Below, piece after piece: positions 51,590 through 61,304 of a DNA stretch of 64,000 nucleotides. The translations under genes and the position numbers were made by a program. Position 1 is the stretch's first letter. Every line of letters begins with the position of its first letter. This stretch comes from Nocardioides halotolerans DSM 19273 (GTDB lineage: Bacteria > Actinomycetota > Actinomycetes > Propionibacteriales > Nocardioidaceae): positions 1 to 64,000 of the forward strand of contig NZ_AUGT01000009.1 in NCBI RefSeq assembly GCF_000422805.1, in the 5' to 3' direction. The notes below the pieces were generated by a model. It did no database searches, had not been told where the DNA came from, and saw nothing but the letters and a program-made list of their open reading frames with translations.

Positions 51590-51606
51590 GGATCAGAATC
51601 CGATCC
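51590..51606. promoter_or_regulatory. Inverted repeat GGATC-N7-GATCC
   Basis: Short arms (51590-51594, 51602-51606) lie just upstream of the SGNH membrane-hydrolase gene, near its ribosome-binding site. A -10-like CAGAAT is inside. This is a weak candidate site. Confidence 0.3.
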
Positions 51607-51622
51607 AGGAGGAGGGACCGCC

Positions 51623-53686
51623 ATGGCTGTCACCGACGTCGTCCGAGGAGTCATGTTCGGCACCGGGGCCGACCACGTCGCCAAGCGCCGGACGCTGTTC
51701 TTCGCGGCCTCGGTGGTGCTGCTGCTGACCGTGGCCCGTAGCGGGGCGCCGTCGCTGGGCTTCGGGCTGGCGCTGTCGGTCTTCCTCGTCGCGTCGGGCC
51801 TGTGGCTGCGCGGGCAGTACACCGGCTACCTCTCCGGGACCCCTGCCGTCGACCGGTGGTGGGTCTACGCGGCTGTGCTCGTCCTCGCGATCGCACTGGG
51901 GGTCATCTACAAGATCCTGCTGGCGAACGACGTCGCCAGCAGCGGCCTGCTCCTCGGCGCCCTCGTGCTCACCTACTTCGCGATCGGCGGCGGGCTCGCG
52001 GTGTGGCGCGAGAACGGCACGTGGGTCGGCCGGGTCGGCGTGATCCTCGCGGGGCTGGCGGTGCTGCTGGTCCTCGTCGGCTACTGGGTGCTGCACCGCA
52101 CCGACACCCACCAGCTGTGGGTCGGCGCCGGGTTGCTGGGCCTGGGGCTCGCGGTCTGCTGGCCGGTCGCCGTGGCGTTCCTGTCGGAGCGGGGCACGAC
52201 GTTCCTCGCCTCGTGGGGGTCGAGCACGGTGCTGTGGGTGGTGATGGGTGTCGGGCTGGTCGGTGCCCTGGCGTGCGGCTGGTGGATGTGGGTCGACAGC
52301 GGCCACTCGAGGTTCATGGTGTTCCTCGTCGTCGCGCTCGGCATCCTCACCGCGTCGGTCGCGTCGAGCACCCGCGCCGACATCGTGCTGATCATCGTCG
52401 CGCTCGCGGTCATGGGGTTCACGCCCGGCGACGGGGGGACGCCGCCGTCGGTCGCGGGCAAGAAGCACGTGCTGGTCGCGCTCGGCGACTCCTACATGTC
52501 CGGTGAGGGTGCCTCGATCTTCTACGACGGCACCGACACGGCCGGCGAGGACACCTGCCGCCGCGCGCCCTCGGCGTGGGCGATGCAGGCCGGCCGGCTG
52601 GCACCGTTCGACGGCACGGTCTTCCTCGCCTGCTCGGGCGCCAAGTCCGCCAACATCCGCACCTCGAACCCCGACGGCTCGGACCTGCCGAAGGTCTTCG
52701 TCCAGGACGGCGAGGGGGCGACGCAGCTCGCGCACTACCGGGAGCTCGCGGCGTCGGAGAAGTTCACCCCCGAGCTGGTGGTGCTGAGCATCGGCGGGAA
52801 CGACGCAGGGTTCTCCACGATCGGCGTGATGTGCCTGGTGCCCGGCAACTGCGCGGAGAAGGGCCACTGGTGGACCGGCGGGCTCGCGGACGTGCGCAGG
52901 TCGCTGGACGCGACGTACACCCAGGTGCGCGACGCGTTCCCGGGCACGCCGGTCGTGGTGACGGCCTACCCCGACCCGATCTACCGCGGCAAGGGCGAGC
53001 TCGCCCCGGCGTCGGCCGACGACGTGCTGCGGCGCTGCTCGCAGGTCGCGCTGCGTCCCGAGGAGCGGGCGTTCGTCGCGGGGTTCCTCGAGCAGCTCAA
53101 CGAGACGGTCCGCGAGGTCGCCGTGGCGCACCACTTCTACTACCTCGAGGAGATGAAGAGCTCGTTGAAGGACGCCGGCCTGCAGCTGTGCGACCCCGCG
53201 AACAACGGCCGGCCGGGGCTGAACTTCATCGGCCTGCGCTCGGTCTCCGGGCTCGCGGAGCAGCGGTTCAACCCCGCGAACTGGTCGCACAACAGCCTGC
53301 ACCCCAACGAGCGCGGCCACCAGGCGATGCTCGAGACGTTCGAGCGCTGGCTGGCGGCGCACCCCACCCTGCCGGTCGACGCCCCCGAGGAGGACGCCGA
53401 CGATCCCGCTGCCGAGCCCATGGAGGCGCAACCCGCGAGGGCGGCGCTGCTCGCGGACGACGCGACCGGCTTCACGCCGGTGTGCAGCCCGCTGGACCCC
53501 AACCCGTCTGGCTGCCGCTCGCGGGGCACCCACTGGGCGGTCGAGGAGACCGGCGACGCGCTGGTGCAGTCGGTGCGGGCGACCCAGGTGGTCTTCATCG
53601 AGGCGTTCTGGTGGGTGTTCGTGCTCGGCTTCTTCGGCTGGCGCCGGCGGGTGTGGAAGGACGCTCCTCGCACCAACCTGGTCTGA
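51623..53686 (+). CDS. Membrane-anchored SGNH/GDSL hydrolase
   Basis: A 687-residue protein. The N-terminal half (about 24-270) has about 8-9 hydrophobic segments. An SGNH hydrolase domain follows: GDSYMSGEG with Ser290, IGGND block-III, and SLHPN with His560. Then comes a linker and one final hydrophobic segment near 665. Multi-TM proteins fused to SGNH hydrolases often modify exported glycans or lipids with acyl groups, or hydrolyse such esters; which is unknown. ATG 51623 has AGGAGG upstream. It stands alone, divergent from the propeller gene. Confidence 0.8.
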   Translation: MAVTDVVRGVMFGTGADHVAKRRTLFFAASVVLLLTVARSGAPSLGFGLALSVFLVASGLWLRGQYTGYLSGTPAVDRWWVYAAVLVLAIALGVIYKILLANDVASSGLLLGALVLTYFAIGGGLAVWRENGTWVGRVGVILAGLAVLLVLVGYWVLHRTDTHQLWVGAGLLGLGLAVCWPVAVAFLSERGTTFLASWGSSTVLWVVMGVGLVGALACGWWMWVDSGHSRFMVFLVVALGILTASVASSTRADIVLIIVALAVMGFTPGDGGTPPSVAGKKHVLVALGDSYMSGEGASIFYDGTDTAGEDTCRRAPSAWAMQAGRLAPFDGTVFLACSGAKSANIRTSNPDGSDLPKVFVQDGEGATQLAHYRELAASEKFTPELVVLSIGGNDAGFSTIGVMCLVPGNCAEKGHWWTGGLADVRRSLDATYTQVRDAFPGTPVVVTAYPDPIYRGKGELAPASADDVLRRCSQVALRPEERAFVAGFLEQLNETVREVAVAHHFYYLEEMKSSLKDAGLQLCDPANNGRPGLNFIGLRSVSGLAEQRFNPANWSHNSLHPNERGHQAMLETFERWLAAHPTLPVDAPEEDADDPAAEPMEAQPARAALLADDATGFTPVCSPLDPNPSGCRSRGTHWAVEETGDALVQSVRATQVVFIEAFWWVFVLGFFGWRRRVWKDAPRTNLV

Positions 53687-53732
53687 CCGCGAGGTCCGGG
53701 ATGAACGCCGCCGCGCCGGCTGTTGCCCCCGC

Positions 53733-54371
53733 ATGGCCGAGCTCCTGCCGCTGCTGCGCGAGCGCCGCAGCATCCGCGTGTACGACGACACGCACGTGCT
53801 CGCCGACGACGAGCTCGCGGTGCTCCTCGAGGCCGCCCGGTGGGCGCCGTCCGCCGGCAACTCCCAGCCGTGGGCGTTCCTCGTCGGCCGCCGCGGCGAT
53901 GACGCACACGCGGCGTTCGTCGAGCTGCTCGCGCCCTCGGTGCGGCGCTGGGCGCCCGCGGCGTCGGCGCTGGTCTTCACCCTCAACCAGGTCGCGTCCG
54001 GACCGGAGGACGATGCGCTCGGCTACTCCGACTACGCGCAGTACGACCTCGGCCAGGCGGTCGCGCACCTGACCGTCCAGGCGGCTGCGCTCGGGCTGGG
54101 CGTGCACCAGTTCGCGGCGTTCGACCACGACGGCCTGACCGCGCTCGCCGGCGTCCCGCCCCACTGGCGGGTCACGACGGGCCTCGCGGTCGGCCTCGCC
54201 GTCGAGTCCGACCTCGTGCCGCGCACCCGGCGTCCCGTGCCCGACCTGGCCTTCGGCGCGCGGTTCGGCGATCCGGTGCCGCTCGCCTCAGCAGTCGTCG
54301 ACCTGGCCACTGAGGGTCTTGATGGCGTCGAGCCGACCCTGGGCGTCGACGTTGGCCTCCGGAGCGAGTAG
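53733..54371 (+). CDS. Nitroreductase family protein
   Basis: A 212-residue FMN-dependent oxidoreductase. N-terminal FMN-binding motif is ERRSIR, then ARWAPSAGNSQPW, and C-terminal GVHQFAAFDHD. Members reduce nitro compounds, quinones or flavins, or act on other substrates. The last ~28 residues overlap, tail to tail, the small membrane-protein gene at 54288-54521, so this C-terminal end is less certain. Confidence 0.8.
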   Translation: MAELLPLLRERRSIRVYDDTHVLADDELAVLLEAARWAPSAGNSQPWAFLVGRRGDDAHAAFVELLAPSVRRWAPAASALVFTLNQVASGPEDDALGYSDYAQYDLGQAVAHLTVQAAALGLGVHQFAAFDHDGLTALAGVPPHWRVTTGLAVGLAVESDLVPRTRRPVPDLAFGARFGDPVPLASAVVDLATEGLDGVEPTLGVDVGLRSE

Positions 54372-54521
54372 TGCGATGGTCGCCGTCGACTGCGCCCGCT
54401 GCAGGCAGGCCAGCTCGGCGCGGTCCCGGTCGGCCTCGTCCGCGGCCCTGACGACCACGAGCCCCACCCCGAGGACGGCCACCACCAAGCACAGGTTGAC
54501 CACCAAAAGCAATCGCTCCAT
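54288..54521 (-). CDS. Small membrane protein
   Basis: A 77-residue protein with one N-terminal hydrophobic segment (about 4-26) and a helical, charged C-terminus. ATG 54521 has a TATGGT box 8 nt upstream (54535-54530) within GGGCCAT/ATGGCCC arms. It overlaps the 3' end of the nitroreductase gene by 84 bp. The role is unknown and it could be spurious, but its protein-like composition supports expression. Confidence 0.4.
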   Translation of the reverse strand: MERLLLVVNLCLVVAVLGVGLVVVRAADEADRDRAELACLQRAQSTATIALLAPEANVDAQGRLDAIKTLSGQVDDC

Positions 54522-54552
54522 GGGGCCATACCATATGGCCCGCTCCGGTCCC

Positions 54553-54601
54553 TAACGTCGAGAGACATCATCCTCCCTCCGGGCGTCGGACCCCCGGGGT
54601 C
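54553..54601 (+). promoter_or_regulatory. Candidate -10 and small dyad before the repeat-protein gene
   Basis: TAACGT (54553-54558) is a plausible -10. GACCCC-C-GGGGTC (54589-54601) is a perfect 13-bp dyad in the leader, 17 nt before GTG 54619. Confidence 0.4.
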
Positions 54602-54618
54602 TACCACTGGAGCAACAG

Positions 54619-55377
54619 GTGAAGAGAATCCTCCACAGGCTCAGCCTGGCCCATGTCGTCGCGGTGCTCGCGGTCGCGCTGGTCCTGGGATCGGGGTCGG
54701 CGTACGCCGCCAAGCAGATCACCAGCAAGAACATCAAGAACAGCACCATCAAGGGCGTCGACGTCAAGGACGGCGCCCTGACGGGCGCCGACCTCCAGGA
54801 CGGCAGCATCGGTGCCGCCGAGCTCGCCCCCGGGATCTTCAGCGGTGGCGTGGGCGACAATTCGGTGACGTCGGCGAAGATCGTGGACGGGACGATCACC
54901 GCCGCCGACATCGGCACCAACGCGGTCGGCACGGACGAGGTCGCCCCGGACTCGCTGACCGACGCCGACCTGGCGAGCAACTCCGTCGGCCAGGCTGAGA
55001 TCCAGACCGACGGTGTGGCGGCCACGGAGATCGCCGACAGCTCGATCGACAGCGGTGAGATCGTGGACTTCGGCCTGACAAACCAGGACATCGGGGTGCT
55101 GACCGCGCAGGTGAACGCGGACGGCACGCTCGCGAACAGCTCCGGGGGCGTCAGCAGCATCTCCCTGGGCACGGGGACCTACGAGGTCGACTTCGGGCTG
55201 AACGTCTCGTTCTGCACCCCTGTGGTCACCCAGGGTGAGGCCGGGATCGGTGGCGCCGGAGGCGCGGTCACCGCGGCCACCGACCGGTCGGGCAACGCGG
55301 AGGCGTTCTTCGTGACCACCCGCGACTTCGCCGGCGCGCTGGCCAACCGGGCCTTCCACCTCGTGGTGGTGTGCTGA
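54619..55377 (+). CDS. Secreted repeat protein with hydrophobic-Asp periodicity
   Basis: A 252-residue exported protein with a signal peptide (about 1-31). Residues about 33-165 show short repeats of the type IKNSTIKGVDVKDGALTGAD, with regular Ile/Val/Leu and Asn/Asp spacing typical of beta-solenoid or stalk proteins in actinobacteria. The C-terminal part (about 170-252) is beta-rich with two Cys. It is probably surface-exposed. GTG 54619 follows GGAG. A small proline-rich secreted protein gene lies 2 nt downstream. Confidence 0.6.
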   Translation: MKRILHRLSLAHVVAVLAVALVLGSGSAYAAKQITSKNIKNSTIKGVDVKDGALTGADLQDGSIGAAELAPGIFSGGVGDNSVTSAKIVDGTITAADIGTNAVGTDEVAPDSLTDADLASNSVGQAEIQTDGVAATEIADSSIDSGEIVDFGLTNQDIGVLTAQVNADGTLANSSGGVSSISLGTGTYEVDFGLNVSFCTPVVTQGEAGIGGAGGAVTAATDRSGNAEAFFVTTRDFAGALANRAFHLVVVC

Positions 55378-55379
55378 CC

Positions 55380-55739
55380 ATGAGGCCTCGACCCATCACC
55401 GTTGCGGGCGCGGTGCTCGCGCTCGGTCTGCTGGGGGCGGTGCCGGCCGTTGCGGCGTCGGTCTCCGGCGGGGACAGCGGTCAGCCGCCACCCGGCGCCC
55501 CCGCCGTCCACGTGGAGGCCGAGCAGCCCGGCGCCGAGGCGCAGCCACCACCCGGCGCTCCCGCCGTCCACGTCGAGGCGGAGCAGCCCGGCCCGGAGGC
55601 GCAGCCGCCCAACCCCCACCCGCAGGAGGCAGGCCCACCTGTCGGTGTCGGGACGCCGAACGACGAGCCCGGCGCTCGTCCCCAGCCCCACCAGGTCGAC
55701 CTCGGGACCGCCGTGAGCGGCCCGGACCTCGGCGGGTAG
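55380..55739 (+). CDS. Secreted Pro-rich repeat protein
   Basis: A 119-residue exported protein with a signal peptide (about 1-27) and two perfect-length 20-residue repeats (QPPPGAPAVHVEAEQPGAEA type) encoded by 60-bp units (55482-55541, 55542-55601), with a partial third. Low complexity suggests a linker or wall-spanning role. ATG 55380 is 2 nt after the upstream stop codon, so it is probably co-transcribed with the repeat protein. Confidence 0.55.
   Translation: MRPRPITVAGAVLALGLLGAVPAVAASVSGGDSGQPPPGAPAVHVEAEQPGAEAQPPPGAPAVHVEAEQPGPEAQPPNPHPQEAGPPVGVGTPNDEPGARPQPHQVDLGTAVSGPDLGG
55482..55601 (+). repeat. Two 60-bp tandem coding repeats
   Basis: Copies 55482-55541 and 55542-55601 differ at few positions, mostly third codon positions, and encode 20-residue units. 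A partial third unit follows. Confidence 0.85.
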
Positions 55740-55746
55740 CCGGGGC

Positions 55747-55814
55747 GGGATAGTCCCAGACGTTCTCGACGTCGCCCGAGCGTGCCTCGCGGCGGGAACG
55801 TCTGGGACTATCCC
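55747..55814. terminator. 19-bp perfect inverted repeat between convergent genes
   Basis: GGGATAGTCCCAGACGTTC (55747-55765) and its exact complement (55796-55814) enclose a 30-nt loop. The right arm runs into the last codons of the epimerase gene (stop at 55808-55810). Bidirectional terminator likely. Confidence 0.7.
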
Positions 55815-56794
55815 GAGACCTGAGCGTGCCAGGCGCTCAGGAGCTCCTGCTCGCGGTCGAGGCCGATGCCGCCGACGACGGCGTCGGGGGTGGCGTCGAG
55901 CCAGGCGAGCGTGTCGCGGGTGGTGTCGGCCAGCGGGCGGATCGTGAGCCCGGCGTCGAGGGAGGGTCCCACGTCGTGTGAGCCCAGGCCGTCGTACTCC
56001 GGTCGCGGCAGCCACAGCGGGATCGACGCCGGACCCGACCACGGCTCCACCTCGTGCTCGCCGAGGAAGCCCTGGTCGACCCAGGTCCACGTCACCTCGG
56101 GCTCGACCCCCTCGGCGCACTGGGCCAGCAGGTCGGCCATCGGCAGCGGCGTGCCCACGCCGTCGAAGACACCGGTGGTGCGCTGCTCGCACGCCGTCAC
56201 CGCCCACGCGGCGAGGTCGCGGACGTCGGCGACCTGCATGACGTCGCCGGGGTCGCCCGGCGCCAGCAGCTCACCGCCGTGCGCGAGCCGGCGCGGCCAG
56301 TAGCTGAACCGCCCGGTCGGGTCGCCCGGGCCGACGATCAGCCCCGGCCGCATGACCATCGCCGACGCCGCCCCGTCGAGCACCGCACGCTCGCACGCCA
56401 CCTTCATCGGGCCGTACGCCTCCGGCGTCTCCTTGAGGTCGACGTCCTCCTCGATCGCGTCCACGAGCGGGAGCGTCGCGGGCGTGCCGCCCGGCGTGGT
56501 GTCGTCGGCGTACACGTTGACGGTCGAGACGAACACCCAGTGCGCGTCGGCGTACGCCGCGACGGCGTTGCGCACCCACGAGGGGTGCCGCGCCACGTCG
56601 ACGACCGCGTCGAACTCGCCGAGGGTGGACGCGTCCAGCGGCTGGGTGCGGTCGAGCGCGACCAGGCGCGCACCGTCGGGCACCGAGCCCGAGGTCCCGC
56701 GCGCCGCACAGGTCACCTCGTGCCCCCGAGCGACGGCGTCGGCCGCCACCGCCCTCGACAGGAAGACCGTCCCACCCAGCACCAGGAGTCGCAT
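55808..56794 (-). CDS. NAD-dependent epimerase/dehydratase-family protein
   Basis: A 328-residue extended-SDR protein with start motif VLGGTVFLSRAV, where classical epimerases have GxxGxxG. A Tyr-x3-Lys pair is seen in YGPMKVACE. Such proteins include reductases, epimerases and RNA-binding or regulatory relatives; the substrate is unknown. ATG 56794 starts at the Rossmann strand. It ends at a 19-bp inverted repeat. The sigma-factor operon lies upstream but in the same orientation with an 80-bp gap. Confidence 0.75.
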   Translation of the reverse strand: MRLLVLGGTVFLSRAVAADAVARGHEVTCAARGTSGSVPDGARLVALDRTQPLDASTLGEFDAVVDVARHPSWVRNAVAAYADAHWVFVSTVNVYADDTTPGGTPATLPLVDAIEEDVDLKETPEAYGPMKVACERAVLDGAASAMVMRPGLIVGPGDPTGRFSYWPRRLAHGGELLAPGDPGDVMQVADVRDLAAWAVTACEQRTTGVFDGVGTPLPMADLLAQCAEGVEPEVTWTWVDQGFLGEHEVEPWSGPASIPLWLPRPEYDGLGSHDVGPSLDAGLTIRPLADTTRDTLAWLDATPDAVVGGIGLDREQELLSAWHAQVSG

Positions 56795-56874
56795 GCCAGC
56801 CACCCCACACTCCTCGGACGGGTCAGCACAACCTTTCGGCGCCTCGATCAGCCGAGGGCAGAACGCGGCGAGCG

Positions 56875-58383
56875 TCAGGAGCGGGGCGGCGTGGTGGGGC
56901 TGAGCAGCCAGTCGTCGAAGAACGAGCGGTCGACGTGGGTCCGGTCGACCAGCCAGTCGAGGTACTCCTCGCGCGACACGTTGGTCTCCGGCGCGCGGGC
57001 CGGCCAGTCGCGCACGAGCGTCCAGAACGCGTCGTCGCCGATCCGCTTGCGCAGCTCGTGCCACATCAGTGCAGGGCCGTAGTAGACGTTGCCCTCGCCG
57101 AACTGGGTCGGGTCGTAGTCGGCCGGCGCCCCCGACTTGGCGCGCATCGCCCCCTCGAACGACGCCCAGTCGTTCATCACGGCGTCGACCGTGCGGCCGT
57201 CGGCCTCGGCCTGCCAGCAGCCCTGGAGGTACATCGCCATGCCCTCGTTCATCCACACGTCGGCCCAGTCGTCGGGCGTGACCTCGTCGCCGTACCACTG
57301 GTGCGCCATCTCGTGCACCAGCACCGCCTCCGACGTCGTGTAGTCGGTGACGCCGAGCGTGATCATCGTCTGCGTCTCCATGCCGCTGCGCGAGTCGACG
57401 AGCACGAAGCCGAGGCTGTCGAACGGGTAGGGCCCGAGCAGCGCCTCGAGCCAGTCGAGACCCTCGGCCGCCGACTCCAGGCCCTGCGCGAGGCCGGGTC
57501 GGTCGCTCGGCACCCAGTAGGAGATCTCGGTCCCGCCCTGGGAGGTGTTGCTCGTGCGGGTGTAGTCGCCGATCGCCACCGTCACGACGTACGACGACGC
57601 GGGCTTCGACAGGTGCCAGCTCGTCGTGGTCAGGCCGTCGTCCTCGGTCTGGTCGACCAGCTCGCCGTTGGCGACGCCGACCCACGGTGCCGGCACCGTC
57701 ACGCTGATGTCGTAGAAAGCCTTGTCGGAGGGCTGGTCGTTGACGGGGTACCACGTGAACGCGCCGAAGGGCTCCTGCATCGTCCAGGTCTCGCCGTCCG
57801 GCGTGATCGTCCAGCCGCTCGTGCTGAAGTCGCTGCGCGTGGTCGGCGCCGGGGTCGGCTCGGGGGTGCCCGAGTAGCGCACCTCGAGGACGTAGCGCTC
57901 GTCCTCGGTGACCGGCGTCTGCACGACGAGGTCCTTGCCGCTGTGGTCGAACGCCACGTCGGCACCGTCGAGGGTCACCGCCGAGACCTCCAGCGGCTCG
58001 CCCAGGTCGAGCTGCAGGTGGTCGCCGGTGCCGGTCGAGCGGAGCTCGATGGTCGCGACGCCGACGAGGGTCCGGGTCTCTGGGGTCCAGGCGAGGTCGA
58101 GGTCGTAGTGCAGCGAGTCGACGCTCGGGTCGCCGACGTCGGGGTAGAGCGAGTCCTCGACCGGCTCGCTCAGCGCCGGGTCCAGCGCCGGGTCGTCGGC
58201 GTCGGCGGGCGCGTCGGTCTCTGCGGGGAGCAACGCCGAGGCGGACGGCGCCTGCGTCGCGGTCGACTCCGCGGACGCGGGCCGGGTCGGTCTGCTCGCC
58301 GTGCCGGAGCCGTCGCTGCAGCCGGTCGCCAGCGTCGCGGTGAGGAGGAGTGCCCCGAGGGTGCCGAGCGAGGCCCGCCTCAC
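56875..58383 (-). CDS. Lipoprotein M1-family metallopeptidase
   Basis: A 502-residue zinc aminopeptidase-like protein. Lipobox LATGC (Cys22) suggests lipid anchoring. The N-terminal beta domain runs to about 250; the catalytic domain has HEMAHQW (His357, Glu358, His361) and third ligand Glu380 in WMNEGMAMY, plus GMETQTMI as GxMEN-like region. The usual C-terminal helical domain is short, so it may act on small substrates or peptides. GTG 58383 overlaps the sigma factor's TGA (GTGA at 58383-58380): coupled expression. Confidence 0.88.
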   Translation of the reverse strand: MRRASLGTLGALLLTATLATGCSDGSGTASRPTRPASAESTATQAPSASALLPAETDAPADADDPALDPALSEPVEDSLYPDVGDPSVDSLHYDLDLAWTPETRTLVGVATIELRSTGTGDHLQLDLGEPLEVSAVTLDGADVAFDHSGKDLVVQTPVTEDERYVLEVRYSGTPEPTPAPTTRSDFSTSGWTITPDGETWTMQEPFGAFTWYPVNDQPSDKAFYDISVTVPAPWVGVANGELVDQTEDDGLTTTSWHLSKPASSYVVTVAIGDYTRTSNTSQGGTEISYWVPSDRPGLAQGLESAAEGLDWLEALLGPYPFDSLGFVLVDSRSGMETQTMITLGVTDYTTSEAVLVHEMAHQWYGDEVTPDDWADVWMNEGMAMYLQGCWQAEADGRTVDAVMNDWASFEGAMRAKSGAPADYDPTQFGEGNVYYGPALMWHELRKRIGDDAFWTLVRDWPARAPETNVSREEYLDWLVDRTHVDRSFFDDWLLSPTTPPRS

Positions 58384-58943
58384 GACGATTCCGCCAGCAG
58401 CGGTCGCACCAGCCGCCGGCCGTGGTGGATCTGCGCCTTGATCGTGCCGAGCGGTGCACCGACGAGCTGGGCGATCTCCTCGTAGGGCAGGCCGTAGACG
58501 TCGCGCAGCAGCAGCGGCTCGACGAACTGCGGGTGGTCGCGCTCCAGCGTCTCCATCGCCTCGAGCAGGTCGAGGCGGGTGCCGGCGATGACGCTCGTGG
58601 TGCGCGGGTCGGGGCGCGCCATCGCGCCCGACTCCTGGGGGTCGGCCGCGACGGCCTGGTTCTTCATCCGGCGGTACGTCGAGCGCGCGGAGTTGACCGC
58701 GACCATGTGCAACCACGTGGTGAAGCGCCCCTGCTGGTTCCAGGTGCCGATCTTCTGGGAGACCTTGATGAGCGCCTCCTGGCAGGCATCCTCCGCGTCG
58801 GGCGTGTACGGCAGCACCCCGCGGCAGACGTTCAGCGTGCGCGGCCGCACCGCGGTGAGCAGCATCTCCATCGCGTCGCGGTCGCCGTCCTGGGCGCGCC
58901 GCGCCAGCTCGTCGATCTCGTCCGGTGTCACTGCCTCACCCAT
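58380..58943 (-). CDS. ECF-type RNA polymerase sigma factor
   Basis: A 187-residue sigma-70 family protein with only regions 2 and 4. Region 2 has DAEDACQEALIKVSQK and region 4 YEEIAQLVGAPLGTIKAQIHHGRRLVR. The conserved DAED motif argues against the phosphorylation-dependent ECF type that lacks these acidic residues. No anti-sigma gene is adjacent; the coupled M1 lipoprotein could take such a role only speculatively. ATG 58943 follows GGAG. A sensor Ser/Thr kinase gene is divergent 89 bp upstream. Confidence 0.85.
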   Translation of the reverse strand: MGEAVTPDEIDELARRAQDGDRDAMEMLLTAVRPRTLNVCRGVLPYTPDAEDACQEALIKVSQKIGTWNQQGRFTTWLHMVAVNSARSTYRRMKNQAVAADPQESGAMARPDPRTTSVIAGTRLDLLEAMETLERDHPQFVEPLLLRDVYGLPYEEIAQLVGAPLGTIKAQIHHGRRLVRPLLAESS

Positions 58944-59020
58944 CACGTCTCCACCCTCCCCAGCGGCACCGAACATACCCGCGGCCCGAGGGCTCACGTT
59001 TCCCCGGGCGCAGGAGGGGC

Positions 59021-59032
59021 CAAGATGTGGGC
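59021..59032 (+). promoter_or_regulatory. Leaderless -10-like box CAAGAT for the kinase gene
   Basis: CAAGAT (59021-59026) ends 6 nt before GTG 59033. It is weaker than the TANNNT boxes elsewhere. AGGAGGGG at about 59012 could serve as ribosome-binding site for an alternative start. Confidence 0.35.
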
Positions 59033-60507
<1,475 letters not shown>

Positions 60508-60511
<4 letters not shown>

Positions 60512-61185
60512 TCGCTGTCGGCTCCCTTGGGCGCCAGCGGGCGCAGCGAGCTGATCGCCCGGCCGAGCAGGTCGTTGAGCCCCTGCTGGTCGACCTCGCG
60601 GCCCGTCACCGCCACCGACGCGTAGGCCGTCTTGCCGTCGAAGGACACCCATCGCTCCGTGGTGTACCTCAGGTGGTCGCCCTCGACGTAGCTCGCGATG
60701 AGGGTGTCGCCCGTCTGGCTGAGCACGGTGAAGTCGGCGATGTTGCCGTCGTCCTCGGTGAGCTCGAGGAGCGCGATCCGCTGTGCGACGGCGCCGGAGA
60801 CGGAGACGTTGGCGCCGGTCTGGATCGTGACGCGCAGCAGGTAGGTCCCCGTCGAGGCCTCGGGGTCGACGAAGTTCCACAGGTTGTCGGAGGGGTGGCT
60901 CGAGCGCCAGCCGACGGGGATGTCGACCTTCACCCCGGCCCCGGTGGTGTCGCGCCGCAGCCGCAACGTCTCGGTCGCCAGCCCCGTGGCGTGCATCGCG
61001 GGGTCGTCGGGGTCGGGGGCGTAGGTCGGCGCGACCGGTGTCGGCACGGACGGCGAGACCGCGGGCATCGGCGCCAGGGTGCTGCTCCCGGTCGGCTCGG
61101 GCTGGCCGCGGTCCGCGACGGCGTACCCGCCCGCGACGCCGGCGCAGAGCAGCACGACGGCCACCCCGAGCGCGCGCCACCACAT
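60508..61185 (-). CDS. Membrane-tethered protein resembling the kinase ectodomain
   Basis: A 225-residue protein with an N-terminal hydrophobic segment (about 5-23), a Pro/Ala/Ser-rich linker (about 30-70), then a beta-rich domain with VKVDIPVGWRSS that parallels VTVPADW in the convergent kinase. It contains no kinase or peptidase motif. TAGGGT (61198-61193) lies 7 nt upstream of ATG 61185. It overlaps the kinase gene by 4 bp (CTAG), tail to tail. A shared ligand is possible. Confidence 0.6.
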
Positions 61186-61304
61186 GCGCCCGACCCTAAC
61201 GAAGTGGGCGGGAGCGATGAATCGAGAAAGTCCGCGGGGTCTGTCGTATTCGTCGGCACCCGTTCGTAGAAGGGGTGACGACCCTTCCGGACCAGGAGAC
61301 CCAG

